From Bacillota bacterium (GTDB lineage: Bacteria > Bacillota > Clostridia > Lachnospirales > Cellulosilyticaceae), in assembly GCA_023415525.1 (NCBI GenBank), contig JAEZKI010000290.1, positions 1-5,438 on the forward strand: a DNA stretch of 5,438 nucleotides, written 5' to 3'. The position numbers and the translations under genes are program-made. The notes under the pieces were generated by a model. It worked only from the letters and a program-made list of their open reading frames with translations. It was not told where the DNA came from and did not search any database. How positions within the stretch are numbered: the first letter of the stretch is position 1; every line of letters starts with the position of its first letter. Below, one piece after another: positions 1 to 5,088 of the stretch.

Positions 1-301
1 CTGGGTTTGCCGCTGCTCTTACCTTGGTGTCCTTTACAGTGGCTTTCGTAAGGCTTCCTAATATTTGAATAGCTGACTCCTCCACAACATGGGTACTTTC
101 ATCTTCAAGTGCCACTATGTATTGCCCTTCTTCCTTAGAAACAATATTAAGTGTGTCACCTTTTTCCTTTATAATAATCTCTTCATTAGCTGTTTGAAAT
201 TGTAACTGACTTTGTACACTTCCATAAACAGCAGCTTGAGTGGTCCCTACGAGAGATAATACGGCTAATCCCGTGATCATTAATAAGCGATGTAATCTCA
301 T
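1..301 (-). CDS. Secreted SH3-like domain protein, probable cell-wall hydrolase (partial, N-terminus only)
   Basis: Reading leftward from the ATG at 301-299 gives 100 residues before the window ends, with no stop. Residues 1-23 form a signal peptide: basic MRLHRLL, a hydrophobic core (MITGLAVLSLVG) and a likely cleavage site near TQAA. Residues 38-82 (from NEEIIIKEKGDTLNIV) resemble a bacterial SH3-like module, and residues 84-100 (SLTKATVKDTKVRAAANP) look like the linker and start of a second one, as in proteins whose SH3_3 repeats begin with V-x-x-x-x-L/V-R. In Clostridia this arrangement usually precedes an NlpC/P60 or amidase domain, but that domain lies outside the window, so the enzymatic role is inference. 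The start is supported by GGAGGAG 5 bases upstream and by the consensus promoter. The gene is read in the same direction as galM but is separated from it by a strong terminator, so it is transcribed independently. Confidence 0.8.
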   Translation of the reverse strand, partial: MRLHRLLMITGLAVLSLVGTTQAAVYGSVQSQLQFQTANEEIIIKEKGDTLNIVSKEEGQYIVALEDESTHVVEESAIQILGSLTKATVKDTKVRAAANP

Positions 302-340
302 GTTTCTCCTCCAATATTTATTATCATTTATTACTGACTT

Positions 341-366
341 GTTATAAATGTTAAGCAAATGTTACA
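341..366 (-). repeat. Short direct repeats just downstream of the promoter, WalR-box-like
   Basis: On the plus strand GTTA occurs at 341, 350 and 361, and AAATGTTA occurs exactly at 346-353 and 357-364, an 11-base spacing. Read on the minus strand this gives TGTAAC, then 5 bases, then CTTAAC. The WalR (YycF) box known from Bacillus and relatives is TGTWAH-N5-TGTWAH, so the first half-site matches fully and the second matches at four of six positions. It lies at about +1 to +25 of the transcript, a position that would favour repression. The match is imperfect, and the function is only suggested by the cell-wall nature of the gene. Confidence 0.3.
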
Positions 367-371
367 AACTA

Positions 372-400
372 ATTATATATGCTTAATAATCATTTGTCAA
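372..400 (-). promoter_or_regulatory. Sigma-A promoter of the secreted SH3-like protein
   Basis: On the minus strand, TTGACA (400-395) and TATAAT (377-372) are separated by exactly 17 bases, a perfect match to the housekeeping consensus. Transcription should begin near 365, leaving a leader of about 64 bases. The perfect consensus suggests strong vegetative expression unless it is repressed; the GTTA repeats lie directly downstream. Confidence 0.88.
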
Positions 401-475
401 CTGTTTCCATCTTATCTTTTCTTATCCTTTTAATGATCTCTCTTGTTTTCTTGACCTTATTCTTTTTTCTTAATA

Positions 476-487
476 CTTACATGTAAG
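476..487. repeat. Perfect 12-bp palindrome CTTACATGTAAG in the intergenic region
   Basis: The sequence CTTACATGTAAG is its own reverse complement. It lies about 75 bases upstream of the -35 box of the SH3-like gene and about 40 bases past the galM terminator. It could be a binding site, but a palindrome of this size can arise by chance in AT-rich DNA. Apart from this and the promoter elements, 302-528 holds nothing that I can identify. Confidence 0.25.
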
Positions 488-528
488 GACTAATTATATA
501 CTAAAGCATAAATTTACTAATCTACGAC

Positions 529-573
529 AAAAAGAGAGGCTCCTCTGATTGATTCAGATGAGCCTCTCTTTTT
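529..573 (-). terminator. Strong, probably bidirectional intrinsic terminator after galM
   Basis: The outer arms 529-542 and 560-573 pair perfectly (14 bp, A5/T5 at the ends). After one C/T mismatch the stem continues for 5 bp (544-548 with 554-558) around the loop TTGAT. The A run on one side and the T run on the other give a U tail in both directions. It begins 17 bases after the galM stop codon. No plus-strand gene ends here, so its main job is to end galM transcription and insulate the next gene. Confidence 0.93.
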
Positions 574-589
574 GAGCCTTATTAATACT

Positions 590-1648
590 TTACGCTCTAT
601 CACACACTCCAAATTTAAAAACAGTTTGTTGTTTATACGTATCCTCTGGTTTTAAAATGACATTTTCCTTAAAAAGTTCCTTGCGCCCTATAGGTAACTG
701 TTGGGTTTCAAAGCACGCTGCATAACGTGGTTTTTGAGGTTCTCCGTTCCCTAGAATGAGCGGATGATCTGCATGATTCATTGTGTACATAACAACTCCT
801 GGTGCTGTTGTTAATACTTCCATGTAGCGCTTTGAAGGTTTATCATAAAATTCTACGGCAACTTTATCCCCATTGAGCACCCAAGGATGATCATAGCCTG
901 AGCCAATAGTAAGCTGCTCATGCTTTTCATGGATATCTCTACCTATAGCTTTTGCTTTTCTAAAGTCAAAAACAGAATCTTCATCTAACGAAATAAATCG
1001 ACCTGTTGGAATAAGTTCACTGTCTAATTCACAGTATCGATCACTATGAATAACTACTTCTTGATCTAAAACAGAACGCTTAGCATCTCCTGATAAATTA
1101 AAGTAAGCATGATTGGTAAGATTAACAATCGTTTCTTTATCTGTTGTTGCACTATAATCTATAGTTAGTGAGTTGTCATTCTTTAAAATATAGTCTACCT
1201 TTACTTCTAAATTTCCCGGGAAACCTGCCTCTCCATCTTTGCTGAAATAGGTAAAGCTCACTTTTACCTCATCTTCACTACTTGAACCCTTCCCTTGCCA
1301 AAGTTGAGTATGATAGCCTACAGCTCCACCATGAATCGTATTGCCATTACTATTTTTTGCAAATTCATAAAGCTCCCCAGCTAATGTTACCTTTGCCTCT
1401 CCAATACGCCCACCGATTCGTCCAATAACAGAGCCAAAGCATCCTGGATTCGTTTCATAAACATTAAAATCCTGCCAATTTAGAATCACATTTTCAAGTT
1501 TCCCCTCATAATCAGGTACCAAAACTTGAGTTAATGTAGCACCTAAACTAATGACCTCTACTAACATACCTGTATCATTGGTCATTTGAAATTTGTCAAT
1601 CTCTTTACCACTTTTAAGTACGACTTTTTCCTGTATGAATTTCATCAT
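590..1648 (-). CDS. galM: Aldose 1-epimerase (galactose mutarotase)
   Basis: This cytoplasmic enzyme interconverts the alpha and beta anomers of galactose, glucose and related aldoses, feeding the Leloir pathway. The 352 residues match the usual family length of about 340-350. Residues known from the Lactococcus enzyme (R71, H96, H170, D243, E304) all reappear here at a constant offset of +10: R81 in the IGRIGGRIG segment, H106 in NTIHGG, H180 in NLTNHAYFNLSG, D253 in GYDHPW and E314 in CFETQQLPIG. H180 is the expected acid and E314 the expected base. Two adjacent ATGs (1648 and 1645) can serve as the start; the SD GAGGGGAT lies 5 or 8 bases away, so the second is slightly better spaced. The gene appears monocistronic, with its own sigma-A promoter and terminator. 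No galK, galT or galE lies beside it, so its main sugar is not shown by context. Confidence 0.95.
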   Translation of the reverse strand: MMKFIQEKVVLKSGKEIDKFQMTNDTGMLVEVISLGATLTQVLVPDYEGKLENVILNWQDFNVYETNPGCFGSVIGRIGGRIGEAKVTLAGELYEFAKNSNGNTIHGGAVGYHTQLWQGKGSSSEDEVKVSFTYFSKDGEAGFPGNLEVKVDYILKNDNSLTIDYSATTDKETIVNLTNHAYFNLSGDAKRSVLDQEVVIHSDRYCELDSELIPTGRFISLDEDSVFDFRKAKAIGRDIHEKHEQLTIGSGYDHPWVLNGDKVAVEFYDKPSKRYMEVLTTAPGVVMYTMNHADHPLILGNGEPQKPRYAACFETQQLPIGRKELFKENVILKPEDTYKQQTVFKFGVCDRA

Positions 1649-1689
1649 TATCCCCTCGCAATTTTATGTTTATACTTCCTCCATTTTCT

Positions 1690-1718
1690 ATCATATCAAA
1701 TTTGCTTACAACTTTCAA
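1690..1718 (-). promoter_or_regulatory. Sigma-A promoter of galM
   Basis: On the minus strand, TTGAAA (1718-1713) and TATGAT (1695-1690) are separated by 17 bases; each differs from consensus at one position. Transcription would start near 1683, giving a leader of about 35 bases before the SD. No cre-like or obvious sugar-responsive operator was recognised around it. Confidence 0.8.
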
Positions 1719-1798
1719 ACTAGTCTTTTTTTATTCAACGAATAGGCCATTGTTTTTTATAAATTTTTAATTAAGGTACTTCTTATCTCTCTTCTTCT

Positions 1799-1832
1799 AA
1801 ATAAAAAGCTAGTTCATCGCCCTGAAACCAAC
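1799..1832 (-). terminator. Intrinsic terminator of the isocitrate dehydrogenase transcript
   Basis: On the minus strand GTTGGTTTCA (1832-1823) pairs with TGAACTAGC (1816-1808) over 9 bp with two G-U pairs and one bulged U. The loop is GGGCGA, and the tract TTTTTATTT (1807-1799) follows at once. Orientation and U tract fit the end of the leftward transcript that started upstream of the dehydrogenase. It lies about 130 bases past the stop codon and next to a larger hairpin, so the two may act together. Confidence 0.65.
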
Positions 1833-1835
1833 AGT

Positions 1836-1864
1836 CCCCCTTAAGTCCTTATGACTTGAGGGGG
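1836..1864. terminator. 12-bp stem-loop in the 3' region of the dehydrogenase gene
   Basis: Arms 1836-1847 and 1853-1864 pair over 12 bp around the 5-base loop CTTAT. On the plus strand the one irregular pair is a T-G wobble and the stem is followed by CTTTTG, so it could stop plus-strand transcription. On the minus strand that position is an A-C mismatch and there is no immediate U tract. Since the flanking genes all read leftward, it is most likely the first of two tandem hairpins at the 3' end of the dehydrogenase mRNA. Confidence 0.55.
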
Positions 1865-1907
1865 CTTTTGATACAAAAATCTATTTATTTCTTTATTCTA
1901 TCGTAAT

Positions 1908-1943
1908 GATAAGGTACTTAAAATTCTTATCTTATACCTTATC
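1908..1943 (-). other. Weak stem-loop just downstream of the dehydrogenase stop codon
   Basis: GATAAGGTA (1908-1916) and TACCTTATC (1935-1943) form a perfect 9-bp inverted repeat with an 18-base loop. It begins 20 bases after the stop codon. It has no U tract in either direction and is AT-rich, so it is a poor terminator by itself; it may protect the mRNA 3' end or be incidental. Confidence 0.35.
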
Positions 1944-1962
1944 CTTTTAGAAAGAATAAATT

Positions 1963-3099
1963 CTACAAATTGGCAATAACGCAATTAGCAAATTCTTCAC
2001 CTGTTGCCCCATCACTTCTACCTGTCATTTTAATGGTGTCATTGGCTATCTTAAGAGCAGCAATAACACTATCTGCCTCTTTGGCATAACCAATATGGCG
2101 AAGTAAGAGCTCAGCCGCCTTAATCATACTGGCTGGATTAGCATACATCTGTCTTCCTGTTTCTAACATACGTGGTGCACTCCCATGAATGGCTTCAAAC
2201 ATGGCATATTTATTACCTACATTGGCGCTTCCTGCTGTTCCTACACCACCTTGAATCTGAGCAGCTTCATCAGTAATAATATCTCCATAAAGGTTAGGAA
2301 GTACAAAAACCTCAAAACCTGTTCTTACTTTTTCATTAATAAGGTTTGCTGAAATAATATCTACAAACCAGTCATCAACTTCAATTTCAGGGTAATCCTT
2401 AGCAACTTTATAGCAAAGCTCTAAGAATTTACCATCTGTTTTCTTAAGGATATTAGCCTTTGTAATGATAGCTACTCGTTTTTTACCATTCTTACGCGCA
2501 AACTCAAAAGCTTGACGTGCAATTCTTTCTGTTCCTTGAGTGGTTGTTACTTTAAAGTCAAAGGACATATCTTCATCAATAACTACCCCTTTACTTCCAA
2601 GGGCATATTCCCCTTCCGTATTTTCGCGGAAGAAAGTCCAGTCAATGCCTAGCTCTGGTACAGCAACAGGCCTAACATTGGCAAAAAGATCTAACTCTCT
2701 TCGCATAGCCACATTAGCACTTTCAATATTAGGGCCATCACCTTTACTTGGTGTGGTTGTAGGTCCTTTAAGAATAATGTCACAAGCTTTTAGTTCTGCT
2801 AATACGTCATCTGGGATAGCCTTTCCTGCTGCAATACGATTTTCAATGGTAAGGCCTTCGATTTGTCTAAACTCAATTTTCCCTTTTTCTACTTCTTCCT
2901 TAAGCACTGCTTTTAATACACGTTCTGCTTCTGCTGTAATAGCTGGACCGATGCCATCACCACCACAACAGCCAATAACGATTTTATCTAACTGACTATA
3001 ATCTACAGCTCCTGTATCTTGTTTCATTCTTTCTACACGTGCAAGTTGAGCCTCTACAAGTGCTGCAAAATGCTCTTTTGCCATTTGTATCTTATCCAT
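1963..3099 (-). CDS. Isocitrate dehydrogenase of the isocitrate/isopropylmalate family
   Basis: This predicted cytoplasmic enzyme oxidatively decarboxylates a 2-hydroxy-3-carboxy acid, most likely isocitrate to 2-oxoglutarate. The 378 residues carry an N-terminal helical extension of about 38 residues, then the family core from KIVIGCCGGDGIGP. The substrate loop reads IESANVAMRRELDLFANVRP; S127 and N129 correspond to S113 and N115 of E. coli isocitrate dehydrogenase, a pattern not expected in isopropylmalate or Thermus-type homoisocitrate enzymes. Also visible are R133, R143, Y165 in RENTEGEY, K214 in ITKAN, and the metal-binding aspartates D247, D273 and D277 (NLYGDIITDEAA). The cofactor loop is odd: HGSAP is followed by R310, where NAD enzymes usually have Asp and the E. 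coli NADP enzyme has Lys, and the loop is about three residues longer than usual. The start is supported by AAGGAGG 10 bases upstream. It lies downstream of the citrate synthase but has its own promoter. It is often annotated leuB; the substrate-loop residues argue against that. Confidence 0.85.
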   Translation of the reverse strand: MDKIQMAKEHFAALVEAQLARVERMKQDTGAVDYSQLDKIVIGCCGGDGIGPAITAEAERVLKAVLKEEVEKGKIEFRQIEGLTIENRIAAGKAIPDDVLAELKACDIILKGPTTTPSKGDGPNIESANVAMRRELDLFANVRPVAVPELGIDWTFFRENTEGEYALGSKGVVIDEDMSFDFKVTTTQGTERIARQAFEFARKNGKKRVAIITKANILKKTDGKFLELCYKVAKDYPEIEVDDWFVDIISANLINEKVRTGFEVFVLPNLYGDIITDEAAQIQGGVGTAGSANVGNKYAMFEAIHGSAPRMLETGRQMYANPASMIKAAELLLRHIGYAKEADSVIAALKIANDTIKMTGRSDGATGEEFANCVIANL

Positions 3100-3141
3100 T
3101 TCCCAAATCCTCCTTCGATAGTCCCGAAAATTTACTCTTTT

Positions 3142-3170
3142 ATTATACCAAAGTTATTAGGTTTATCCAA
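3142..3170 (-). promoter_or_regulatory. Extended -10 sigma-A promoter of the isocitrate dehydrogenase gene
   Basis: On the minus strand, TTGGAT (3170-3165) and TATAAT (3147-3142) are 17 bases apart. The bases just before the -10 box are TGG, giving the extended TGn motif. Transcription would begin near 3135, about 36 bases before the ATG. The palindrome seen at the citrate synthase promoter is not repeated here, so the two genes may respond to different signals. Confidence 0.78.
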
Positions 3171-3203
3171 ATATAATTTTACTTTATGAATTTTTATACA
3201 TAA

Positions 3204-3239
3204 TTAAAGAGGTAGCTCTCATTATTCCTACCCCTTTAA
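3204..3239 (-). terminator. Hairpin between the citrate synthase and dehydrogenase genes, probable partial terminator
   Basis: On the minus strand the arms at 3239-3228 (TTAAAGGGGTAG) and 3215-3204 (CTACCTCTTTAA) pair over 12 bp with one G-U wobble and a 12-base loop. The plus-strand RNA would have an A-C mismatch at that position, so the hairpin is built for the leftward transcript. It starts 9 bases after the citrate synthase stop. The U tract after it is poor (UUAUGUAU), so some readthrough into the dehydrogenase gene is likely. Confidence 0.6.
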
Positions 3240-3247
3240 AAATAGAC

Positions 3248-4615
3248 CTATTTATCTTCTACTAAATATCTACAAATAAAGAGTTCTAGCTCTTCATCAC
3301 TCATAACAGTAGTACGCCCGTCTTCATATTCCTTATCTACCCACTCTTTAATTTGTACACATAAGGGATCATTCTTATCAATGTTTTTAAGTTCTTTGAA
3401 TTTAGGACAGGTACTTATCCAATGGGCGATACCTGCTAAACCAGAAGTATTGCTGACAGATACACGTACTGGACGATTTAAGAACTTATCTGTATCAAAA
3501 ATATTATAGATTTCCTCATTTTTTAATAAACCATCTGCATGAATACCTGCCCGTGTCACATTAAAGTTTCTACCTACAAAAGGAGTGCGTTCTGGAATCT
3601 TTTCCCCAATAACATTCTCAAAATACTCTGCTAACTCTGTAATAACCGTGGTATCCATCCCATCTAGAGTCCCTCTTAATTGAGCATATTCAAAGACCAT
3701 GGCTTCAAGAGGTGTATTTCCTGTACGTTCACCAATGCCAAAAAGAGAGCAGTTAACACCTGAACAACCATAGAGCCAAGCAGCTGTGGAATTACTTACC
3801 GCACGATAGAAATCATTATGTCCATGCCATTCAATCCATTCATTAGGCATACCTGCATAATGATGAAGGGCATACATAATACCTGGTACGCTTCTTGGAA
3901 TCATCGCTCCAGGGTAGCTTACTCCATAACCCATTGTGTCACATGCCCGTATTTTAATAGGGATTCCTGTTTCATCGCTCAACTTTTTGAGCTCAAGTAC
4001 AAAAGGTACAACGAAATTATAAATATCTGCCCGTGTAATATCTTCAAAATGGCAACGAGGAATAATCCCTTTCTCAATACATTGCTTAATAACCTTTGTA
4101 TAATGGTTAATGGCTTCCGAACGTTTCATATGAAGTTTATGGAAAATATGATAATCCGAACAACTTACTAAAATACCAGTTTCCTTAATCCCCATTTGTT
4201 TAACTAGTTCAAAATCTTTCTCTGAAGCCCTAATCCAAGAAGTAATATGAGGAAATTCATACCCTAACTCCATACATTTATAAACTGCTTCCCTATCCTT
4301 TTGACTGTATAAGAAAAATTCACTTTGTCTTACAATACCTTTTGGGCCACTTAAACGATGTAACATCTTATAAATAGCTACGATTTGTTCTGCTGTATAA
4401 GGGGCTCTGGATTGTTGTCCATCCCTAAAAGTAGTATCTGTAATAAAGATATTATCTGGCATATCCATAGGAACTCGCAAGCTATTGAAGGCAATTTTAG
4501 GAATTTCGTCATATGGATAAAACTCCCTATACATATTAGGTGTGTCTCTCTCTTCCAATTGATACCTAAACTCTGGACTTTCAAGGAGATTTGATCTTTT
4601 ATTAATTTCAAACAT
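3248..4615 (-). CDS. Probable Re-citrate synthase (isopropylmalate/homocitrate synthase superfamily)
   Basis: This 455-residue cytoplasmic enzyme belongs to the DRE-TIM metallolyase superfamily, which condenses acetyl-CoA with a 2-oxo acid. The TIM-barrel core starts near residue 55 with ITDTTFRDGQQSRAPYT; D65 is a metal ligand. HGHND at 264-268 supplies two more, and GIGERTGN at 293-300 is the second conserved block. GIHADG (357-362) carries the catalytic histidine H359 of the accessory subdomain. There is no LeuA regulatory domain, which in isopropylmalate synthases adds over 100 residues. Two details point to Re-citrate synthase of the Clostridium kluyveri type: RDGQQ instead of RDGEQ, and NDFY instead of NDLG after the metal site. 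The neighbouring isocitrate-type dehydrogenase agrees. Isopropylmalate or homocitrate synthase remain possible, and automatic annotation would probably choose one of those. GAGGTGAT 4-11 bases upstream fixes the start. It has a strong promoter with a palindromic operator. Confidence 0.8.
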   Translation of the reverse strand: MFEINKRSNLLESPEFRYQLEERDTPNMYREFYPYDEIPKIAFNSLRVPMDMPDNIFITDTTFRDGQQSRAPYTAEQIVAIYKMLHRLSGPKGIVRQSEFFLYSQKDREAVYKCMELGYEFPHITSWIRASEKDFELVKQMGIKETGILVSCSDYHIFHKLHMKRSEAINHYTKVIKQCIEKGIIPRCHFEDITRADIYNFVVPFVLELKKLSDETGIPIKIRACDTMGYGVSYPGAMIPRSVPGIMYALHHYAGMPNEWIEWHGHNDFYRAVSNSTAAWLYGCSGVNCSLFGIGERTGNTPLEAMVFEYAQLRGTLDGMDTTVITELAEYFENVIGEKIPERTPFVGRNFNVTRAGIHADGLLKNEEIYNIFDTDKFLNRPVRVSVSNTSGLAGIAHWISTCPKFKELKNIDKNDPLCVQIKEWVDKEYEDGRTTVMSDEELELFICRYLVEDK

Positions 4616-4672
4616 TTTATCACCTCTTGAATTTTATTATAAACAATCATTTAATTGTCAGATAATTTATAG

Positions 4673-4694
4673 GTATAATTGTATACAATGATAC
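4673..4694. promoter_or_regulatory. 22-bp operator-like palindrome over the citrate synthase -10 box
   Basis: The core ATTGTATACAAT (4678-4689) is a perfect 12-bp palindrome. After one mismatched pair (4677/4690) the symmetry continues with GTAT (4673-4676) and ATAC (4691-4694), so 10 of 11 pairs match. It is centred between 4683 and 4684 and covers the whole -10 box, so a bound protein would block RNA polymerase. TTGTATACAA-type dyads are typical of GntR-family (FadR/FCD) repressors. No regulator gene lies in this window, so the protein is unknown. Confidence 0.6.
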
Positions 4695-4706
4695 ATACTC
4701 TGTCAA
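4678..4706 (-). promoter_or_regulatory. Sigma-A promoter of the citrate synthase gene
   Basis: On the minus strand, a perfect TTGACA (4706-4701) and TACAAT (4683-4678) lie 17 bases apart. The AAAAAATAATA-like tract directly upstream resembles an UP element. Transcription would start near 4671, with a leader of about 55 bases. A weaker TATAAT at 4643-4638 has no good -35 box and is less likely. Confidence 0.85.
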
Positions 4707-4783
4707 TATTATTTTTTCAAAAATTTTATTTTTATTATATAATTTACTATTATTTATATTTGAAAAATTATTTAACACAAGTA

Positions 4784-4810
4784 ACATTTTTTTCCATGCT
4801 TCATACTATA
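4784..4810 (+). promoter_or_regulatory. Sigma-K-like (late mother-cell sporulation) promoter candidate
   Basis: AACA at 4783-4786 is followed 15 bases later by CATACTATA (4802-4810). This gives AC-N16-CATANNNTA, which agrees with the Bacillus sigma-K consensus at every fixed base. It points toward the Cys/Gly-rich small gene, but transcription from about 4818 would leave a leader of some 270 bases. The motif is short and the DNA AT-rich, so a chance match is possible. No better sigma-A promoter was seen on this strand. Confidence 0.4.
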
Positions 4811-4975
4811 TAAGTGAAGATACTAAGATATTTATCTGTTGTATTTCTACAATATTTTTGAAAATCTAAAAAAAAGGATACAAGCGCTAGAAAGAAATAA
4901 TTTATTTCCTATTTTTGGTAATTATAGTCATTTTTCTTCTACCCACCTAATAAACTAAATTATATGAACTTATTT

Positions 4976-5001
4976 AGAAGGAGGGTAAAGGGGTGACTTA
5001 A
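4976..5001 (+). other. Strong Shine-Dalgarno site leading to a two-codon frame
   Basis: AGAAGGAGGG (4976-4985) is an excellent ribosome binding site. At ideal spacing comes GTG ACT TAA (4993-5001), a two-codon frame. The other frames give nothing usable. It lies in the leader of the following small gene if that is transcribed from the sigma-K-like site. It may be the remains of a decayed gene, a leader element, or chance. Confidence 0.3.
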
Positions 5002-5088
5002 CTCTAGCCGCTTAATCTACTTTTATTCTACTTGGTATCATCTTTAAAAAACTTATTACATTATTTAATGATATAGGAGGTTAATGAA

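Larger units (their letters stand above)
1773..1932. repeat. Imperfect direct repeats AAGGTACTT...CTTATCT flanking a hairpin block
   Basis: AAGGTACTT occurs at 1773-1781 and again at 1911-1919. Each is followed by CTTATCT, directly at 1782-1788 and after six extra bases at 1926-1932. The copies bracket the GC-rich hairpin block at 1799-1864. This could be a trace of duplication or of insertion of a small element, or chance in AT-rich DNA. Confidence 0.3.
4707..5074. other. Divergent intergenic region, very AT-rich on the left
   Basis: From about 4705 to 4785 the sequence is almost entirely A and T, which fits an UP element and easily melted DNA behind the citrate synthase promoter. It also holds a sigma-K-like site (4784-4810), a small inverted repeat TTGTA-N4-TACAA (4839-4852), a 15-base AT palindrome (4894-4908) and a Shine-Dalgarno site with no real gene (4976-5001). 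No protein longer than about 10 codons with a usable start was found here, and no known riboswitch was recognised. Confidence 0.5.

Noticed and set aside
341..366. The GTTA repeats as part of a CRISPR array
   Set aside because: The units are 4-8 bases with about 10-base spacing, far too short for CRISPR repeats and spacers.
1786..1848. A 21-codon minus-strand frame encoding GLKGDCWFQGDELAFYLEEE-like residues
   Set aside because: It looked like the end of a gene, but it has no start codon, is closed by a stop at 1851-1849 and lies inside the tandem hairpins, so it is more likely noncoding.
2540..2995. A 151-codon open frame on the plus strand
   Set aside because: It lies wholly within the dehydrogenase gene on the opposite strand, whose family motifs are unmistakable; the predicted product has low complexity and no family features.
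3818..4171. A 117-codon open frame on the plus strand
   Set aside because: It is antisense to the conserved core of the citrate synthase gene, with no ribosome binding site or recognisable domain.
4378..4650. Overlapping frames on both strands at the start of the citrate synthase gene
   Set aside because: The true frame has the DTTFRDGQQ motif and a strong SD at 4615; the others are out-of-frame shadows.
4673..4694. The palindrome as a CcpC or Rex site
   Set aside because: CcpC needs ATAA-N7-TTAT and Rex needs TTGTGAA-type arms with a 4-base gap; neither spacing nor arms fit this continuous dyad.
4713..4767. Inverted repeat TTTTTCAAA / TTTGAAAAA in the AT-rich tract
   Set aside because: The arms are almost pure A/T and 37 bases apart, which is expected by chance in this composition.
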